The translations under genes were made by a program, and so were the position numbers. From Rhizobacter sp. SG703 (GTDB taxonomy: Bacteria > Pseudomonadota > Gammaproteobacteria > Burkholderiales > Burkholderiaceae_C), in the NCBI RefSeq assembly GCF_012275445.1, contig NZ_JAAZQK010000019.1, positions 1 to 64,000 on the forward strand: a DNA stretch of 64,000 nucleotides, written 5' to 3'. The notes beneath the pieces were generated by a model, which was not told the DNA's origin, made no database searches, and was given only the letters and a program-made list of their open reading frames with translations. Below, piece by piece: positions 1-10,067 of the stretch; position 1 is the stretch's first letter, and every line of letters begins with the position of its first letter.

Positions 1-335
<335 letters not shown>

Positions 336-390
336 TTTTCGCGCTCCTAGCGGTCGAGATTGACAGTGCTGAAAACAGTACCGGGAAAAC

Positions 391-465
<75 letters not shown>

Positions 466-560
466 AGGTCTCTTGTGCCTCGTCGACACAGGGCTGACAA
501 CCTCTGGCAGTCAAGCCTCTGACGACACTTCCATTGCAACAAGCTTCTCTTGCAACGTTC

Positions 561-634
561 TGGAGCGGGAGACGGGAATCGAACCCGCGTCATTAGCTTG
601 GAAGGCTAGGGTTCTACCATTGAACTACTCCCGC
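561..634 (-). tRNA. tRNA-Gly (TCC)
   Basis: Minus-strand cloverleaf with acceptor GCGGGAG/CTCCCGC. The anticodon loop CTTCCAA carries anticodon TCC, the T loop is TTCGATT, and CCA is encoded at 561-563. It is the second tRNA of the Tyr-Gly-Thr-tuf unit. Confidence 0.97.
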
Positions 635-755
635 CCGGGAGCCCCACCCGCCCCAGCCGACCCCCCATCGAGGCCCGCACCGGAACGGTCTTGCAACAAC
701 GTCCTAAGAAGCTCTAGCAACCTGCTTCTAGCAACTTACCGAATATGTTTCGCCG

Positions 756-841
756 TGGTGGAGGAGGCTGGATTCGAACCAGCGTAGGCGTAAGCCAACA
801 GATTTACAGTCTGCCCCCTTTAGCCACTCGGGCACCCCTCC
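756..841 (-). tRNA. tRNA-Tyr (GTA)
   Basis: Minus-strand class II tRNA of 86 nt with a long variable arm. Acceptor is GGAGGGG, the anticodon loop CTGTAAA carries GTA, the T loop is TTCGAAT, and CCA is encoded at 756-758. It is the first gene of the tRNA-tuf transcription unit, directly downstream of a good sigma-70 promoter. Confidence 0.97.
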
Positions 842-855
842 GCGGCGAACTCGGG

Positions 856-884
856 ACTATACATCGAGTTGAGGCCCCTGACAA
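856..884 (-). promoter_or_regulatory. Sigma-70 promoter of the tRNA-Tyr/Gly/Thr-tuf unit
   Basis: On the minus strand a -35 box TTGTCA (879-884) and a -10 box TATAGT (856-861) are separated by exactly 17 bp. They lie about 15 bp upstream of the first base of tRNA-Tyr, as expected for a strong stable-RNA promoter. Just upstream, 888-908 holds a 7-bp inverted repeat (GAGGCCG/CGGCCTC) around a C plus six A, of unknown role. Confidence 0.8.
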
Positions 885-981
885 ACCGAGGCCGCAAAAA
901 ACGGCCTCGCGGCGGTCGTCCAGGGCCGGGATAATCGCGCCCGCCCCAGCATTTTCGCGGGTGACACGGAGGAGAGACCCC

Positions 982-1608
982 ATGAAGAAGATTGTTCTGG
1001 CCGCCGCGCTGCTCGCGCTGTCGGCCGCTGCCCAGGCCCAATCCGACAACACGTTCAACAACAACAGCGGCCCCGGCGTGCGGCTGCGCCCCTTCGTCGG
1101 CCTCGGCCTGACCTGGGGCGGCGACAAGCTCGATTCGGTCGAGTTCGAGGACGGCTACAGCACGACGATCCGCGCCGGTGGCCTGGTCGACGTGAAGGCC
1201 GGCGTCGACGTGCATTTCGACAGCCCGTTCTCGGCCCAGATCAGCGTCGGCTACCACTTCCAGACGGTTCGCGGCGAGACGCGCCATGGCGACGACGGCC
1301 GCAAGACCTTCGACCGCTACCCGGTCGAGGTGCTGGGCCACTGGGACCTGAACGACCAATGGCGGATCGGCGGCGGGCTGCGCTGGTCGCAGAACGCGAA
1401 GTTCTCGTCCAGCGGCGCACTCGACGTCGGCAACGTCGAATTCGACTCGTCGACCGGCGCCGTGATCGAAGGCGAGTACTTCATGACGCGCGCGATCGCG
1501 CTGAAGCTGCGCGCGGTGCACGAGAAGTTCACGCTCAAGGGCTACTCGACCGCGCCGGAATACGATGGCAGCCACGTCGGCTTCTACATCAGCTACTACT
1601 TCAACTGA
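982..1608 (+). CDS. Small outer-membrane beta-barrel protein
   Basis: A 208-residue protein starting MKKIVLAAALLALSAAAQAQ, a typical Sec signal peptide cleaved after AQA. The mature part is rich in alternating polar/aromatic strands (FVGLGLTWGGDKL, AQISVGYHFQTV, WRIGGGLRWSQNA) and ends SHVGFYISYYFN. A C-terminal Phe after an aromatic-rich strand is the usual signal for insertion by the Bam machinery. A GGAGAG ribosome-binding site lies 6 to 11 bp upstream of the ATG. It resembles OmpW/YfaZ-size eight-stranded barrels in length, but no family-specific motif was recognised and the function is unknown. It is convergent with ung, with 18 bp between the stops. Confidence 0.75.
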   Translation: MKKIVLAAALLALSAAAQAQSDNTFNNNSGPGVRLRPFVGLGLTWGGDKLDSVEFEDGYSTTIRAGGLVDVKAGVDVHFDSPFSAQISVGYHFQTVRGETRHGDDGRKTFDRYPVEVLGHWDLNDQWRIGGGLRWSQNAKFSSSGALDVGNVEFDSSTGAVIEGEYFMTRAIALKLRAVHEKFTLKGYSTAPEYDGSHVGFYISYYFN

Positions 1609-1626
1609 CGCCGAGCCGCTGGAGCC

Positions 1627-2340
1627 TCACCGGCTCCAGTCGATCGGGCCGCCGTGCGCCTGCAGGTGCCGCTGCGCGGCACCGAAGTGCCCGTTGCCGA
1701 TGAAGGGCACCGGCGGGCGGCGCGCCGACAGCGGCGACGGATGGTTCGACGCCAGCACCAGCGCGTCGGGGCCACCGGTGTCGCGGATCAAGGCGGCGAA
1801 CTGCTGCGCATGCGCCCCCCACAGCAGGTAGACGCAGGGCCGGCGCCGACCCGCGACCGCCGCGACGATGCGCTCGGTCAGCGGCTCCCAGCCATGGCGC
1901 GCATGGCTGGCAGGCGCGGCCTGCTCGACGGTCAGCGTCGTGTTCAGCAGCAGCACGCCCTGCGTGGCCCAGCCGGACAGGTCGCCGGTCGCCGGCGCCG
2001 TGCCCAGGTCGCGCACCAGTTCCTTGAAGATGTTGCGCAGGCTCGGCGGCAGCGCGATACCCGCCGGCACCGAGAACGCGAGTCCGTGCGCCTGGCCCGG
2101 GCCGTGGTACGGGTCCTGGCCGAGGACCAGCACCCGCACGTCGGCCAGCGCGGTCAGCTCGAGCGCGCGCAGCGGCTCGGGCGGGTAGACCACCGCCCCG
2201 TCGGCGACGCGCCGGTCGACGAAATCGACCAGGCCCCGCCCCGCGGCCGATTCGCGCCACGGCTGCAGCAGCTCGCGCCAACCGGCCGGCACCGCGTCGA
2301 GCAGCTGCGCCAGCGGCGTCGTCAGCGACGCCGAATTCAC
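1627..2340 (-). CDS. ung: Uracil-DNA glycosylase
   Basis: A 237-residue protein that removes uracil from DNA to start base-excision repair. It has the family-1 water-activating motif [18 protein letters not shown] (catalytic Asp around residue 77) and the minor-groove loop HPSPLS near residue 199. The uracil-binding [10 protein letters not shown] segment lies between them. Length matches the family (about 225-240). It starts with GTG at 2338-2340, overlapping the trpC stop as GTGA, so it is probably translationally coupled and the last gene of the trpG-trpD-trpC unit. Confidence 0.96.
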   Translation of the reverse strand: MNSASLTTPLAQLLDAVPAGWRELLQPWRESAAGRGLVDFVDRRVADGAVVYPPEPLRALELTALADVRVLVLGQDPYHGPGQAHGLAFSVPAGIALPPSLRNIFKELVRDLGTAPATGDLSGWATQGVLLLNTTLTVEQAAPASHARHGWEPLTERIVAAVAGRRRPCVYLLWGAHAQQFAALIRDTGGPDALVLASNHPSPLSARRPPVPFIGNGHFGAAQRHLQAHGGPIDWSR

Positions 2341-3125
2341 CGGAACAGCTCGGCCAGCGCCGCGCCCGGATCAGGCGCCCGCATGAAGGCCTCGCCGACC
2401 AGGAAGGCGTGCACGTTCGCGTCGCGCATGCGCTGCACATCGGCGCGCGCGAGGATGCCGCTCTCGGTCACCAGCAGCCGGTCGCCGGGCACCCGCTTCA
2501 ACAGGCCGATCGTGGTGTCGAGCGTGACCTCGAAGGTCCGCAGGTTGCGGTTGTTGATGCCGACCAGCGGCGTCTTCAGGCGCAGCGCGCGATCGAGTTC
2601 GGCGCCGTCGTGCACCTCGACCAGCACCGACATGCCGAGCGCCTGCGCCTGGGCTTCGAGGTCGGCCATCTGCGCATCGTCGAGGCTGGCGGCGATCAGC
2701 AGGATGCAGTCGGCCCCCATCGCGCGCGCCTCGAACACCTGGTAGGCGTCGACCATGAAATCCTTGCGCAGCACCGGCAGCGCGCAGGCCGCGCGGGCCG
2801 CCTTCAGGTAGTCGACCGAACCCTGGAAGAACTGTCGGTCGGTCAGCACGCTGAGGCAGGCCGCGCCGTGCTTCTCGTAACTCGCGGCAATCTCGGCCGG
2901 CACGAAATGCTCGCGCAGCACGCCCTTGCTGGGGCTCGCCTTCTTCACCTCGGCGATCACCGCGGCCGAGCCGGCGGCGATCTTGTCGCGCAGCGCCTGC
3001 GTGAAGTCGCGCAGCCCGCCCAGCGACTCGGCCTCGCGCCGCAAGGAGGCTTCGTCGTGCAGCTTGCGTGCCGCCGCGATCTCGTCGCGTTTCACCGCGA
3101 CGATCTTGTCCAGGATGTCGCTCAT
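2337..3125 (-). CDS. trpC: Indole-3-glycerol phosphate synthase
   Basis: A 262-residue (beta/alpha)8 barrel enzyme that closes CdRP to indole-3-glycerol phosphate in tryptophan synthesis. Diagnostic segments are [14 protein letters not shown] (catalytic Lys), [41 protein letters not shown] and LLVTESGI. It is monofunctional (not fused to trpF), as usual in Burkholderiales. The ATG at 3123-3125 overlaps the trpD stop (ATGA), and ung overlaps the 3' end, so all three genes are one unit. Confidence 0.97.
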   Translation of the reverse strand: MSDILDKIVAVKRDEIAAARKLHDEASLRREAESLGGLRDFTQALRDKIAAGSAAVIAEVKKASPSKGVLREHFVPAEIAASYEKHGAACLSVLTDRQFFQGSVDYLKAARAACALPVLRKDFMVDAYQVFEARAMGADCILLIAASLDDAQMADLEAQAQALGMSVLVEVHDGAELDRALRLKTPLVGINNRNLRTFEVTLDTTIGLLKRVPGDRLLVTESGILARADVQRMRDANVHAFLVGEAFMRAPDPGAALAELFR

Positions 3126-4156
3126 GCCGTCTTGAACCGGTTGGTCACCGCGACGAACTGGCTCAGCTTGGCCAGCGCCTTGCCCGAGGCCACCGCCTCG
3201 CGCGCCATCCGCACGCCGTCGCTGACCGACGACGCAACGTTCGCGCAGTACAGCGCCGCGCCGGCGTTCAGCAGCACGATGTCGCGCACCGGCCCGTCTT
3301 CGTTCGCGAACGCGCGCTGGATGCACTGCACCGACTCGGCCCTGTCGGCCACCTTCAGCACGCGGGTGTCGTAGACCGGCATGCCGAAGTCGCTCGGGTG
3401 CACGACGTACTCGCGCACCTCGCCGTTCTTCAGCTCGCCGACCAGCGTCTCGCCGGACAGCGAGATCTCGTCCATGCCGTTCATGCCGTAGACCACCATC
3501 ACGTGCTCCGAGCCGAGGCGCTGCAGCACCCGCACCTGGATGCCGACCAGGTCGGCGTGGAACACTCCCATCAGCTGGTTCGGCGCGCCGGCCGGGTTGG
3601 TCAGCGGGCCGAGGATGTTGAAGATCGTGCGCACGCCGAGCTCCTTGCGCACCGGGCCGGCATGCTTCATCGACGCATGGTGGTTCGGCGCGAACATGAA
3701 GCCGATGCCGCTTTCCTGCAGGCACTGCGCGACCTGCGTGGCATTCAGGTCGACGTTGGCGCCAAAGGCTTCCAGCACGTCGGCGCTGCCGGAGCTCGAC
3801 GAGACGCTGCGCCCGCCGTGCTTCGCGATGCGCGCACCGGCCGCCGCCGCGACGAACATCGCCGCGGTCGAGATGTTGAAGGTGTGCGCCGCATCGCCGC
3901 CGGTGCCGCACAGGTCGACCAGGTGCGTCGTGTCGGCCACCACCACCGGCGTCGCGAACTCGCGCATCACCTGCGCGGCGGCGGCGATCTCGCCGATGGT
4001 TTCCTTCTTGACGCGCAGCCCCATCGACAGCGCGGCGATCATCACCGGCGACATCTCGCCGCTCATGATGCGGCGCATCAGCGTCAGCATCTCGTCGTGG
4101 AAGATCTCGCGGTGGTCGATGACGCGGGCCAGGGCTTCGGTGTTGCTGATGGACAT
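3122..4156 (-). CDS. trpD: Anthranilate phosphoribosyltransferase
   Basis: A 344-residue enzyme that transfers phosphoribose from PRPP to anthranilate. It shows the PRPP-binding loop [16 protein letters not shown], the [19 protein letters not shown] segment and [21 protein letters not shown]. The length is typical for a stand-alone TrpD. The stop overlaps the trpC start by 4 nt. Upstream a threonine aldolase gene (stop at 4175) separates it from trpG by more than 1 kb, an unusual insertion in a trpGDC unit. Confidence 0.97.
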   Translation of the reverse strand: MSISNTEALARVIDHREIFHDEMLTLMRRIMSGEMSPVMIAALSMGLRVKKETIGEIAAAAQVMREFATPVVVADTTHLVDLCGTGGDAAHTFNISTAAMFVAAAAGARIAKHGGRSVSSSSGSADVLEAFGANVDLNATQVAQCLQESGIGFMFAPNHHASMKHAGPVRKELGVRTIFNILGPLTNPAGAPNQLMGVFHADLVGIQVRVLQRLGSEHVMVVYGMNGMDEISLSGETLVGELKNGEVREYVVHPSDFGMPVYDTRVLKVADRAESVQCIQRAFANEDGPVRDIVLLNAGAALYCANVASSVSDGVRMAREAVASGKALAKLSQFVAVTNRFKTA

Positions 4157-4174
4157 GGTTCGTCTCTCGATGAA

Positions 4175-5185
<1,011 letters not shown>

Positions 5186-5214
5186 GACAACCCCTCGGTC
5201 GATGAGTACATCGC

Positions 5215-5273
5215 CCGATCCCCCGAGGGGATGCGGGCCGGCTTGGGAACGACCCGGCGCTCGGCCCGCCTCA
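5215..5273. repeat. Dispersed repeat, copy 1 (palindromic ATCCCCCGAGGGGAT type)
   Basis: About 60 bp between trpG and the threonine aldolase gene, with a CCCC/GGGG palindromic head followed by GCGGGCCGGC...CCCGGCGCTCGGCCCGCCT. An inverted, clearly related copy lies at 32465-32526 inside the 5' end of the ABC permease gene. The element abuts the trpG stop codon. It looks like an intergenic repeat rather than coding sequence. Confidence 0.6.
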
Positions 5274-5855
5274 TGCACGCAACTCCAGGAAGTTCTTCAG
5301 CATCGCGTGCCCGTGTTCGGTGAGGATGGATTCGGGGTGGAACTGCACGCCTTCCAGCGGCGTCTTCGTGCCGGCCAGCGCGGTGTGGCGCACGCCCATG
5401 ATCTCGTCGTCCTGCGAGGTCGACGTGACCTCCAGCTCGGCCGGCAGCGTCTCTCGCTCGATCACCAGCGAGTGGTAGCGGATCACGGTGAACTGCTGCG
5501 GCAGCTCGGTGTACACGCCGCGCTTGTCGGTGGTGATGACGTCGGTCTTGCCGTGCATCTGCGTCTTCGCGCGGATGATGTGGCCACCCAGCGCGGCGCC
5601 GATCGCCTGGTGCCCGAGGCAGACGCCGAGGATCGGCATCTTGCCGGTGAACTCGCGGATCGCGTCGACGCAGATGCCGGCCTCGGCCGGCGAGCACGGC
5701 CCGGGCGACAGCACCAGCTGGTCGGGCTTCAGTTCGCGGATGCCGTCGAGCGTGATCTCGTCGTTGCGGAACACGCGCACGTCCTCGCCGAGCTCGGCGA
5801 AGTACTGCACCAGGTTGAAGGTGAAGGAGTCGTAGTTGTCGATCATCAGCAGCAT
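5271..5855 (-). CDS. trpG: Anthranilate synthase glutamine amidotransferase subunit (TrpG/PabA)
   Basis: A 194-residue class I amidotransferase that hydrolyses glutamine and passes ammonia to TrpE. It shows [19 protein letters not shown], the oxyanion strand [10 protein letters not shown], the nucleophile elbow [11 protein letters not shown] (Cys80) and the His/Glu dyad [15 protein letters not shown]. It may also serve p-aminobenzoate synthesis, as TrpG/PabA often does. Its usual partner trpE is not adjacent: it lies 14 kb away at 19891-21375, beyond the cobalamin block. Confidence 0.95.
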   Translation of the reverse strand: MLLMIDNYDSFTFNLVQYFAELGEDVRVFRNDEITLDGIRELKPDQLVLSPGPCSPAEAGICVDAIREFTGKMPILGVCLGHQAIGAALGGHIIRAKTQMHGKTDVITTDKRGVYTELPQQFTVIRYHSLVIERETLPAELEVTSTSQDDEIMGVRHTALAGTKTPLEGVQFHPESILTEHGHAMLKNFLELRA

Positions 5856-6084
5856 GTGCTCGGGCCTCTGGATTCAGTGGGTTCGGGGCGGGTGCCGGCC
5901 GACGGCGGTGGATCGCGTGGGCGGGCAGGGGCGCGGCGGAAGACTGGGGCGCCCGCGCAGGCGCCATGAGGTGGGTTCAGGTCGTTGGCTTGCGCCAACG
6001 CCAACCGCGGAGCGTCGCTGTGAATGAACGCGTGGAGACCATGGAGCCGCATTATGGCTGCGCGGCATGGATCAGGGAAGACAC

Positions 6085-6325
6085 GCGGGTATCATGCCGC
6101 CCACGTTGGTGCTCGCCGCGGCCGTCCGGCTGCGGCAGTGAAACGGGAATCAGGAAGACGAGCCCAGTCGGGGCGGATCCAACCTGAGCTGCCCCCGCAA
6201 CGGTAAGCGGACGCCCTCCCCGGAGAGCGCTCCCGTGCGAATCACCCACTGTCGGCCCCGTGCCGATGGGAAGGGTGCACGGAAGATGTCCGCCAGCCCG
6301 GAGACCGGCCAACCCAGTGGGTGCG
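6085..6325 (+). ncRNA. Cobalamin riboswitch controlling the cob operon
   Basis: The leader holds the conserved adenosylcobalamin aptamer elements in order: a GTTGGTG entry, GTGAAACGGGAA, GAGCTGCCCCCGCAACGGTAAGC, and the B12 box AGCCCGGAGACCGGCC at about 6295-6310. It lies about 90 bp upstream of the cobB ATG on the same strand. Such elements repress downstream genes when B12 is plentiful. Ends are approximate; no clear expression-platform terminator was resolved in the 85 bp that follow. The rest of 5856-6411 appears to be promoter and leader only. Confidence 0.93.
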
Positions 6326-6411
6326 CGCTCGCGGCAACGCGGCGCACGCCTGTTCACGAAACCCTGCGGGGAAGCAGGGCGACGGCCGGTCTGTTGCGAG
6401 TTGTCCGTTCC

Positions 6412-7716
6412 ATGGAAGTCCCTGAGCTGCGCCCCGTGCGCTGCCCTGCCCTGCTGGTGTCCGCGCCGGCCTCGGGCCAGGGCAAGACCAGCGTCACCGC
6501 GGCGCTCGCGCGACTGCACGCCCGGCGCGGCCGCCGCGTGCGGATCTTCAAGGCCGGCCCCGATTTCCTCGACCCGATGGTGCTCGCCCGCGCGTCAGGC
6601 GCCCCGGTCCACCAGCTCGACCTGTGGATGGGCGGCGAGGCGCATTGCCGCGCGCTGCTGCACGAGGCCGCGCAGCAGGCCGACCTGGTCCTCGTCGAAG
6701 GGGTGATGGGCCTGCACGACGGCACGCCGTCGACCGCCGACCTCGCGCTGCGCTTCGGCCTGCCGGTGCTGGCGGTGATCGACGGCAGCGCGATGGCGCA
6801 GACCTTCGGCGCGATCGCGCTCGGCCTCGCGAGCTACCGCGACGGCCTGTCGATGGCCGGCGTGCTGGCCAACCGTGCCGCCGGCGACAGCCACGCCGGC
6901 CTGTTGCGCGACAGCCTGCCCGCCGCGCTGCGCTGGTGGGGCGCGTTGCCGCGCGACGAGCAGATCGCGCTGCCCGAACGCCACCTCGGCCTGGTGCAGG
7001 CGAGCGAACTCGACGACCTCGACGCCCGCCTCGACCGCGCCGCCGATGCGCTCGGCCCCGATGCCGGCGAACTGCCGCCCGCGGTCAGCTTCGAACCCGG
7101 CAGCGCGGAACCCGTCGAACCGCTGCTGCACGGCGTGCGCATTGCCATCGCACGCGACACCGCGTTCTCGTTCCTCTACACCGCCAACCTCGCGCTGCTG
7201 CAGGCGATGGGCGCCAGCCTCGTGTTCTTCTCGCCGCTGCACGACAGCGCGCCGCCGCCGTGCGACGCGATCTGGCTGCCCGGCGGCTACCCCGAGCTGC
7301 ACCTGGACGCGCTGGCCGCCAACCGCTTCATGCACCAGGCGTTGCGCGACCACCATGCCGCCGGCACGCCGATGCTGGCTGAATGCGGCGGGCTGTTGCT
7401 GCTGCTGCAGGCGCTGACCGACGTGCAGGGCCGGCGCGCCGCGATGGCCGGGCTGCTGCCGGGCCATGCGGCGATGCAGACGCGGCTGGCCAGCATCGGC
7501 CTGCACGAGGCCGCGCTGCCCGAAGGCACGCTGCGCGGCCACAGCTTCCACTACTCGCGGCTCGAATCGCCGATGGCGCCGCTGTGCACCACGCAGCCGC
7601 TGCGCGCCGGCCGGCGCGGCGAGGCGGTGTACCGCAGCGGCCGGCTGACGGCCTCGTACTTCCACGCCTATTTCCCGTCCAACCCCCAGGCCGTCGCACG
7701 CCTGTTCACGCGATGA
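6412..7716 (+). CDS. cobB: Cobyrinate a,c-diamide synthase
   Basis: A 434-residue glutamine-dependent amidase (CobB/CbiA) that amidates the a and c carboxylates of cobyrinic acid. The N-terminal dethiobiotin-synthetase-like half has the P-loop SAPASGQGKTSVTAAL and FKAGPDFLDPMVL. The C-terminal class I amidotransferase half has LPGGYPELHLDAL, the nucleophile motif AECGGLLLLLQAL and HSFHYSRLE. The ATG giving MEVPELRPVRCPALLVSAP is chosen because reading frame upstream of it falls in the riboswitch. It is the first gene of the cob operon; its TGA overlaps the cobM start. Confidence 0.95.
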   Translation: MEVPELRPVRCPALLVSAPASGQGKTSVTAALARLHARRGRRVRIFKAGPDFLDPMVLARASGAPVHQLDLWMGGEAHCRALLHEAAQQADLVLVEGVMGLHDGTPSTADLALRFGLPVLAVIDGSAMAQTFGAIALGLASYRDGLSMAGVLANRAAGDSHAGLLRDSLPAALRWWGALPRDEQIALPERHLGLVQASELDDLDARLDRAADALGPDAGELPPAVSFEPGSAEPVEPLLHGVRIAIARDTAFSFLYTANLALLQAMGASLVFFSPLHDSAPPPCDAIWLPGGYPELHLDALAANRFMHQALRDHHAAGTPMLAECGGLLLLLQALTDVQGRRAAMAGLLPGHAAMQTRLASIGLHEAALPEGTLRGHSFHYSRLESPMAPLCTTQPLRAGRRGEAVYRSGRLTASYFHAYFPSNPQAVARLFTR

Positions 7717-8507
7717 GCGCCCTGCCCGGTCGCGTCTGGTTCGTCGGCGCCGGCCCCGGCGACCCCGAGCTGATCACCGTGAAGGGCCGCGGGCTGATCG
7801 AGCGCGCCGGCGCGATCCTGTTCGCCGGCTCGCTGGTCAACGAGGCCGCCACCCGCTGGGCGCCGCCCGGCTGCGTGGTCGCCGACAGCAAGGACATGAC
7901 GCACGAGCAGATGGTCGCGTGGCTGACGGACCAGGCCGCGCGTTGCGGCACCGTCGTGCGCCTGCAGACCGGCGACCCGGCGCTGTACGGCACGCTGATC
8001 GAACTGGTGCAGCCGCTCGACGCCGCCGGCATCCCGATCGCGGTGGTGCCGGGCGTGTCGTCGGCGATGGCGTCGGCGGCGGCCGCGGTCGAGAGCTTCA
8101 CGCTGCCCGAGGTCACGCAGACGGTGATCTTCACCCGGGTCGAAGGCCGCACGCCGATGCCGCCCGGCGAGTCGCTGGCCGAGCTGGCGGCGCACCGCTG
8201 CACGCTGTGCATCTTCCTGTCGATCACGCTGCTCCACAGGATCGAGGCCGGGCTGCGCGACGCCGGCTGGCCGGACGACGCGCCGATGCTGGTGGTGCAC
8301 AAGGCCAGCTGGCCCGGCGAAGAACGCATCGTGCGCGGCACGCTGGCGACCATCAAGCAGCAGTGCCGCGAAGCCGGCATCGTCAGCCAGGCGATGGTGA
8401 TCGCGAGCCCGGCGCTCGGCGCGCGCGGCTGGGCCGAGCTGACGAAATCGAAGCTCTACGACGCCGCCTTCACCCACCGTTTCCGACGAGGGACGCCCCC
8501 CCCATGA
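7713..8507 (+). CDS. cobM: Precorrin-4/cobalt-precorrin-4 C11-methyltransferase
   Basis: A 264-residue SAM-dependent tetrapyrrole methyltransferase (CobM/CbiF). Family marks are the start VWFVGAGPGDPELITVKG, YADS-like VVADSKDMTHEQM, the sugar-free SAM loop RLQTGDPALYG, and VVPGVSSAMASAAA followed by LPEVTQTVIFTRVEGRTPMP, which is characteristic of the C11 enzyme. It is coupled to cobB by ATGA and to cbiX by a 4-nt overlap. Confidence 0.94.
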   Translation: MSALPGRVWFVGAGPGDPELITVKGRGLIERAGAILFAGSLVNEAATRWAPPGCVVADSKDMTHEQMVAWLTDQAARCGTVVRLQTGDPALYGTLIELVQPLDAAGIPIAVVPGVSSAMASAAAAVESFTLPEVTQTVIFTRVEGRTPMPPGESLAELAAHRCTLCIFLSITLLHRIEAGLRDAGWPDDAPMLVVHKASWPGEERIVRGTLATIKQQCREAGIVSQAMVIASPALGARGWAELTKSKLYDAAFTHRFRRGTPPP

Positions 8508-9400
8508 ACGACACCATCCTGCTGGTCGGCCACGGCTCGCGCGAGAAGAGCGGCAACGACGAGATCGAGCGCTTCACGCACCTGTGGCGCGCGCGCCATC
8601 CACAGTGGCGCACCGAGCTGTGCTTCATCGAGTTCGCCGAGATCGAGGTCGAGGAAGGCCTGGACCGCGCGGCCGCCGGCTCGCAGCGCGTGATCGTCGT
8701 GCCGCTGATCCTGAACGCGGCTGGCCACGTCAACGTCGAGATCCCGTCGCACATCGCGCGTGCCCGGCTGCGCCATGCCGGCGTGCGCTTCGACTACGCG
8801 CCGCACCTGGGCGTCTGCGAGCCGGTGCTCGCGGTGCTGCGCCGCCAGCTGAAGCAGTGCATGCACGCGCTCGACATGCCCGACCCGACCGGCACCGGCG
8901 TCGTGCTGCTCGGCCGCGGATCGTCGAACCGCGAGGCCAATGGCGAAATGGCGCGGATGGCGCGCTGGCTGTTCGAGGACGGCGACCACGAGCTGGTCGA
9001 CCTGGCCTTCACCGGCATCGCGTGGCCGCGGCTCGAACGCGTCGTGCAGCGCCAGGTGCAGCTGGGCATGCGGCAGGTGATCGTGCTGCCGTACTACCTC
9101 TTCACCGGCACGCTGATCCAGCGCATCGGCCGGCAGGTCGAGCACCTACGCACGCAGTACCCGCAGGTGCGCTTCGCGAGCGGCACGCACTTCGGCTTCG
9201 AGCCGGAGATCGCGCAGCTGCTGGCCGGGCGCGTCGACGCGCTGATGCACGGCGCGCTGGCGGCGGTGCCGGTCAGCGCGGAGGCGGCGCACTGGGAGGC
9301 GCATCACCACGATCACGGACATGAACACGCCCACGGGCACGCCCATCCGCACGACCACGACCACGACCACGCCCATGCCCACGCCGAACACGGTCACTGA
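8504..9400 (+). CDS. cbiX: Sirohydrochlorin cobaltochelatase, with His-rich tail
   Basis: A 298-residue two-domain chelatase (CbiX long form) that inserts cobalt early, into sirohydrochlorin, which marks the anaerobic route. The N-terminal domain has ILLVGHGSREKSGNDEIERF with the metal-handling His and VVPLILNAAGHVNVEIPSHI. The second domain has VVLLGRGSSNREANGEM and VLPYYLFTGTLIQRI. The last 35 residues are a run of His with Asp, Glu, Gly, Ala and Pro, a probable metal-storage or delivery tail. The tail coding sequence is read in another frame as the start of the next gene. Confidence 0.93.
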   Translation: MNDTILLVGHGSREKSGNDEIERFTHLWRARHPQWRTELCFIEFAEIEVEEGLDRAAAGSQRVIVVPLILNAAGHVNVEIPSHIARARLRHAGVRFDYAPHLGVCEPVLAVLRRQLKQCMHALDMPDPTGTGVVLLGRGSSNREANGEMARMARWLFEDGDHELVDLAFTGIAWPRLERVVQRQVQLGMRQVIVLPYYLFTGTLIQRIGRQVEHLRTQYPQVRFASGTHFGFEPEIAQLLAGRVDALMHGALAAVPVSAEAAHWEAHHHDHGHEHAHGHAHPHDHDHDHAHAHAEHGH

Positions 9401-10067
9401 ACAGCTGACGCGCGCCGGCCGCGCGATCGAGCACGACAGCTTCGCGGTGATCGACCGCGAGGTCGGCCCGCACGACTACGCGCCGCACCAGTGGCCGATC
9501 GTGCGCCGCATGATCCATGCGAACGCCGACTTCGACTTCAACGGGCTCACCGCCTTCCACCCGCGCGCGGTGACCGCCGGCATCCACGCGATCCTGTCCG
9601 GCCGTTCGCGGGTGGTCGCCGATGTCGAGATGATCTGCGTCGGCCTGTCGGCGCCGCGCCTGGCGCACTTTGGCATGCAAGCGCACCAGTTCATCGCCGA
9701 TGCCGACGTGATCGCGCAAGCCAAGGCCGACGACACGACGCGCGCGGTACAGGCGATGCGCAAGGCGCACCGGCTCGGGCTGCTCGACGACGCGATCGTC
9801 GGCATCGGCAACGCACCGACCGCGCTGATCGAACTGGTGCGGCTGATCCATGAAGAAGGCGCGCGCCCGGCGCTGGTCGTCGGCATGCCGGTCGGTTTCG
9901 TCTCGGCCGCCGAATCGAAGGCGCTGATGGCGCAGGTCGACGACGTGCCGTGGATCGTGATCCGCGGCCGCAAGGGCGGCTCGACGCTGGTCGTCGCGGC
10001 GATCCACGCGCTTCTCAGCCTCGCCGAGGCGACGCCGGAGCATGCACCGGGGGTCCCCGCCCGATGA
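9375..10067 (+). CDS. cobH: Precorrin-8X methylmutase
   Basis: About 230 residues, CobH/CbiC, moving the C11 methyl group to C12. Diagnostic are IEHDSFAVIDREVG, VVADVEMICVGL, AIVGIGNAPTALIELVRLI and GMPVGFVSAAESKALM. The start is ambiguous. The ATG at 9375 (MPTPNTVTEQLTRAG) overlaps cbiX by 26 nt and gives the length normal for the family. An ATG at 9321 would add 18 residues, mostly Thr, read out of frame through the cbiX His tail. It is coupled to cbiD by ATGA at 10064-10067. Confidence 0.92.
   Translation: MPTPNTVTEQLTRAGRAIEHDSFAVIDREVGPHDYAPHQWPIVRRMIHANADFDFNGLTAFHPRAVTAGIHAILSGRSRVVADVEMICVGLSAPRLAHFGMQAHQFIADADVIAQAKADDTTRAVQAMRKAHRLGLLDDAIVGIGNAPTALIELVRLIHEEGARPALVVGMPVGFVSAAESKALMAQVDDVPWIVIRGRKGGSTLVVAAIHALLSLAEATPEHAPGVPAR

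Noticed and set aside
888-908. Hairpin with an A-rich loop considered as an intrinsic terminator
   Set aside because: The A/T run is in the loop, not after the stem, and no gene ends just before it on either strand; probably part of the promoter region.
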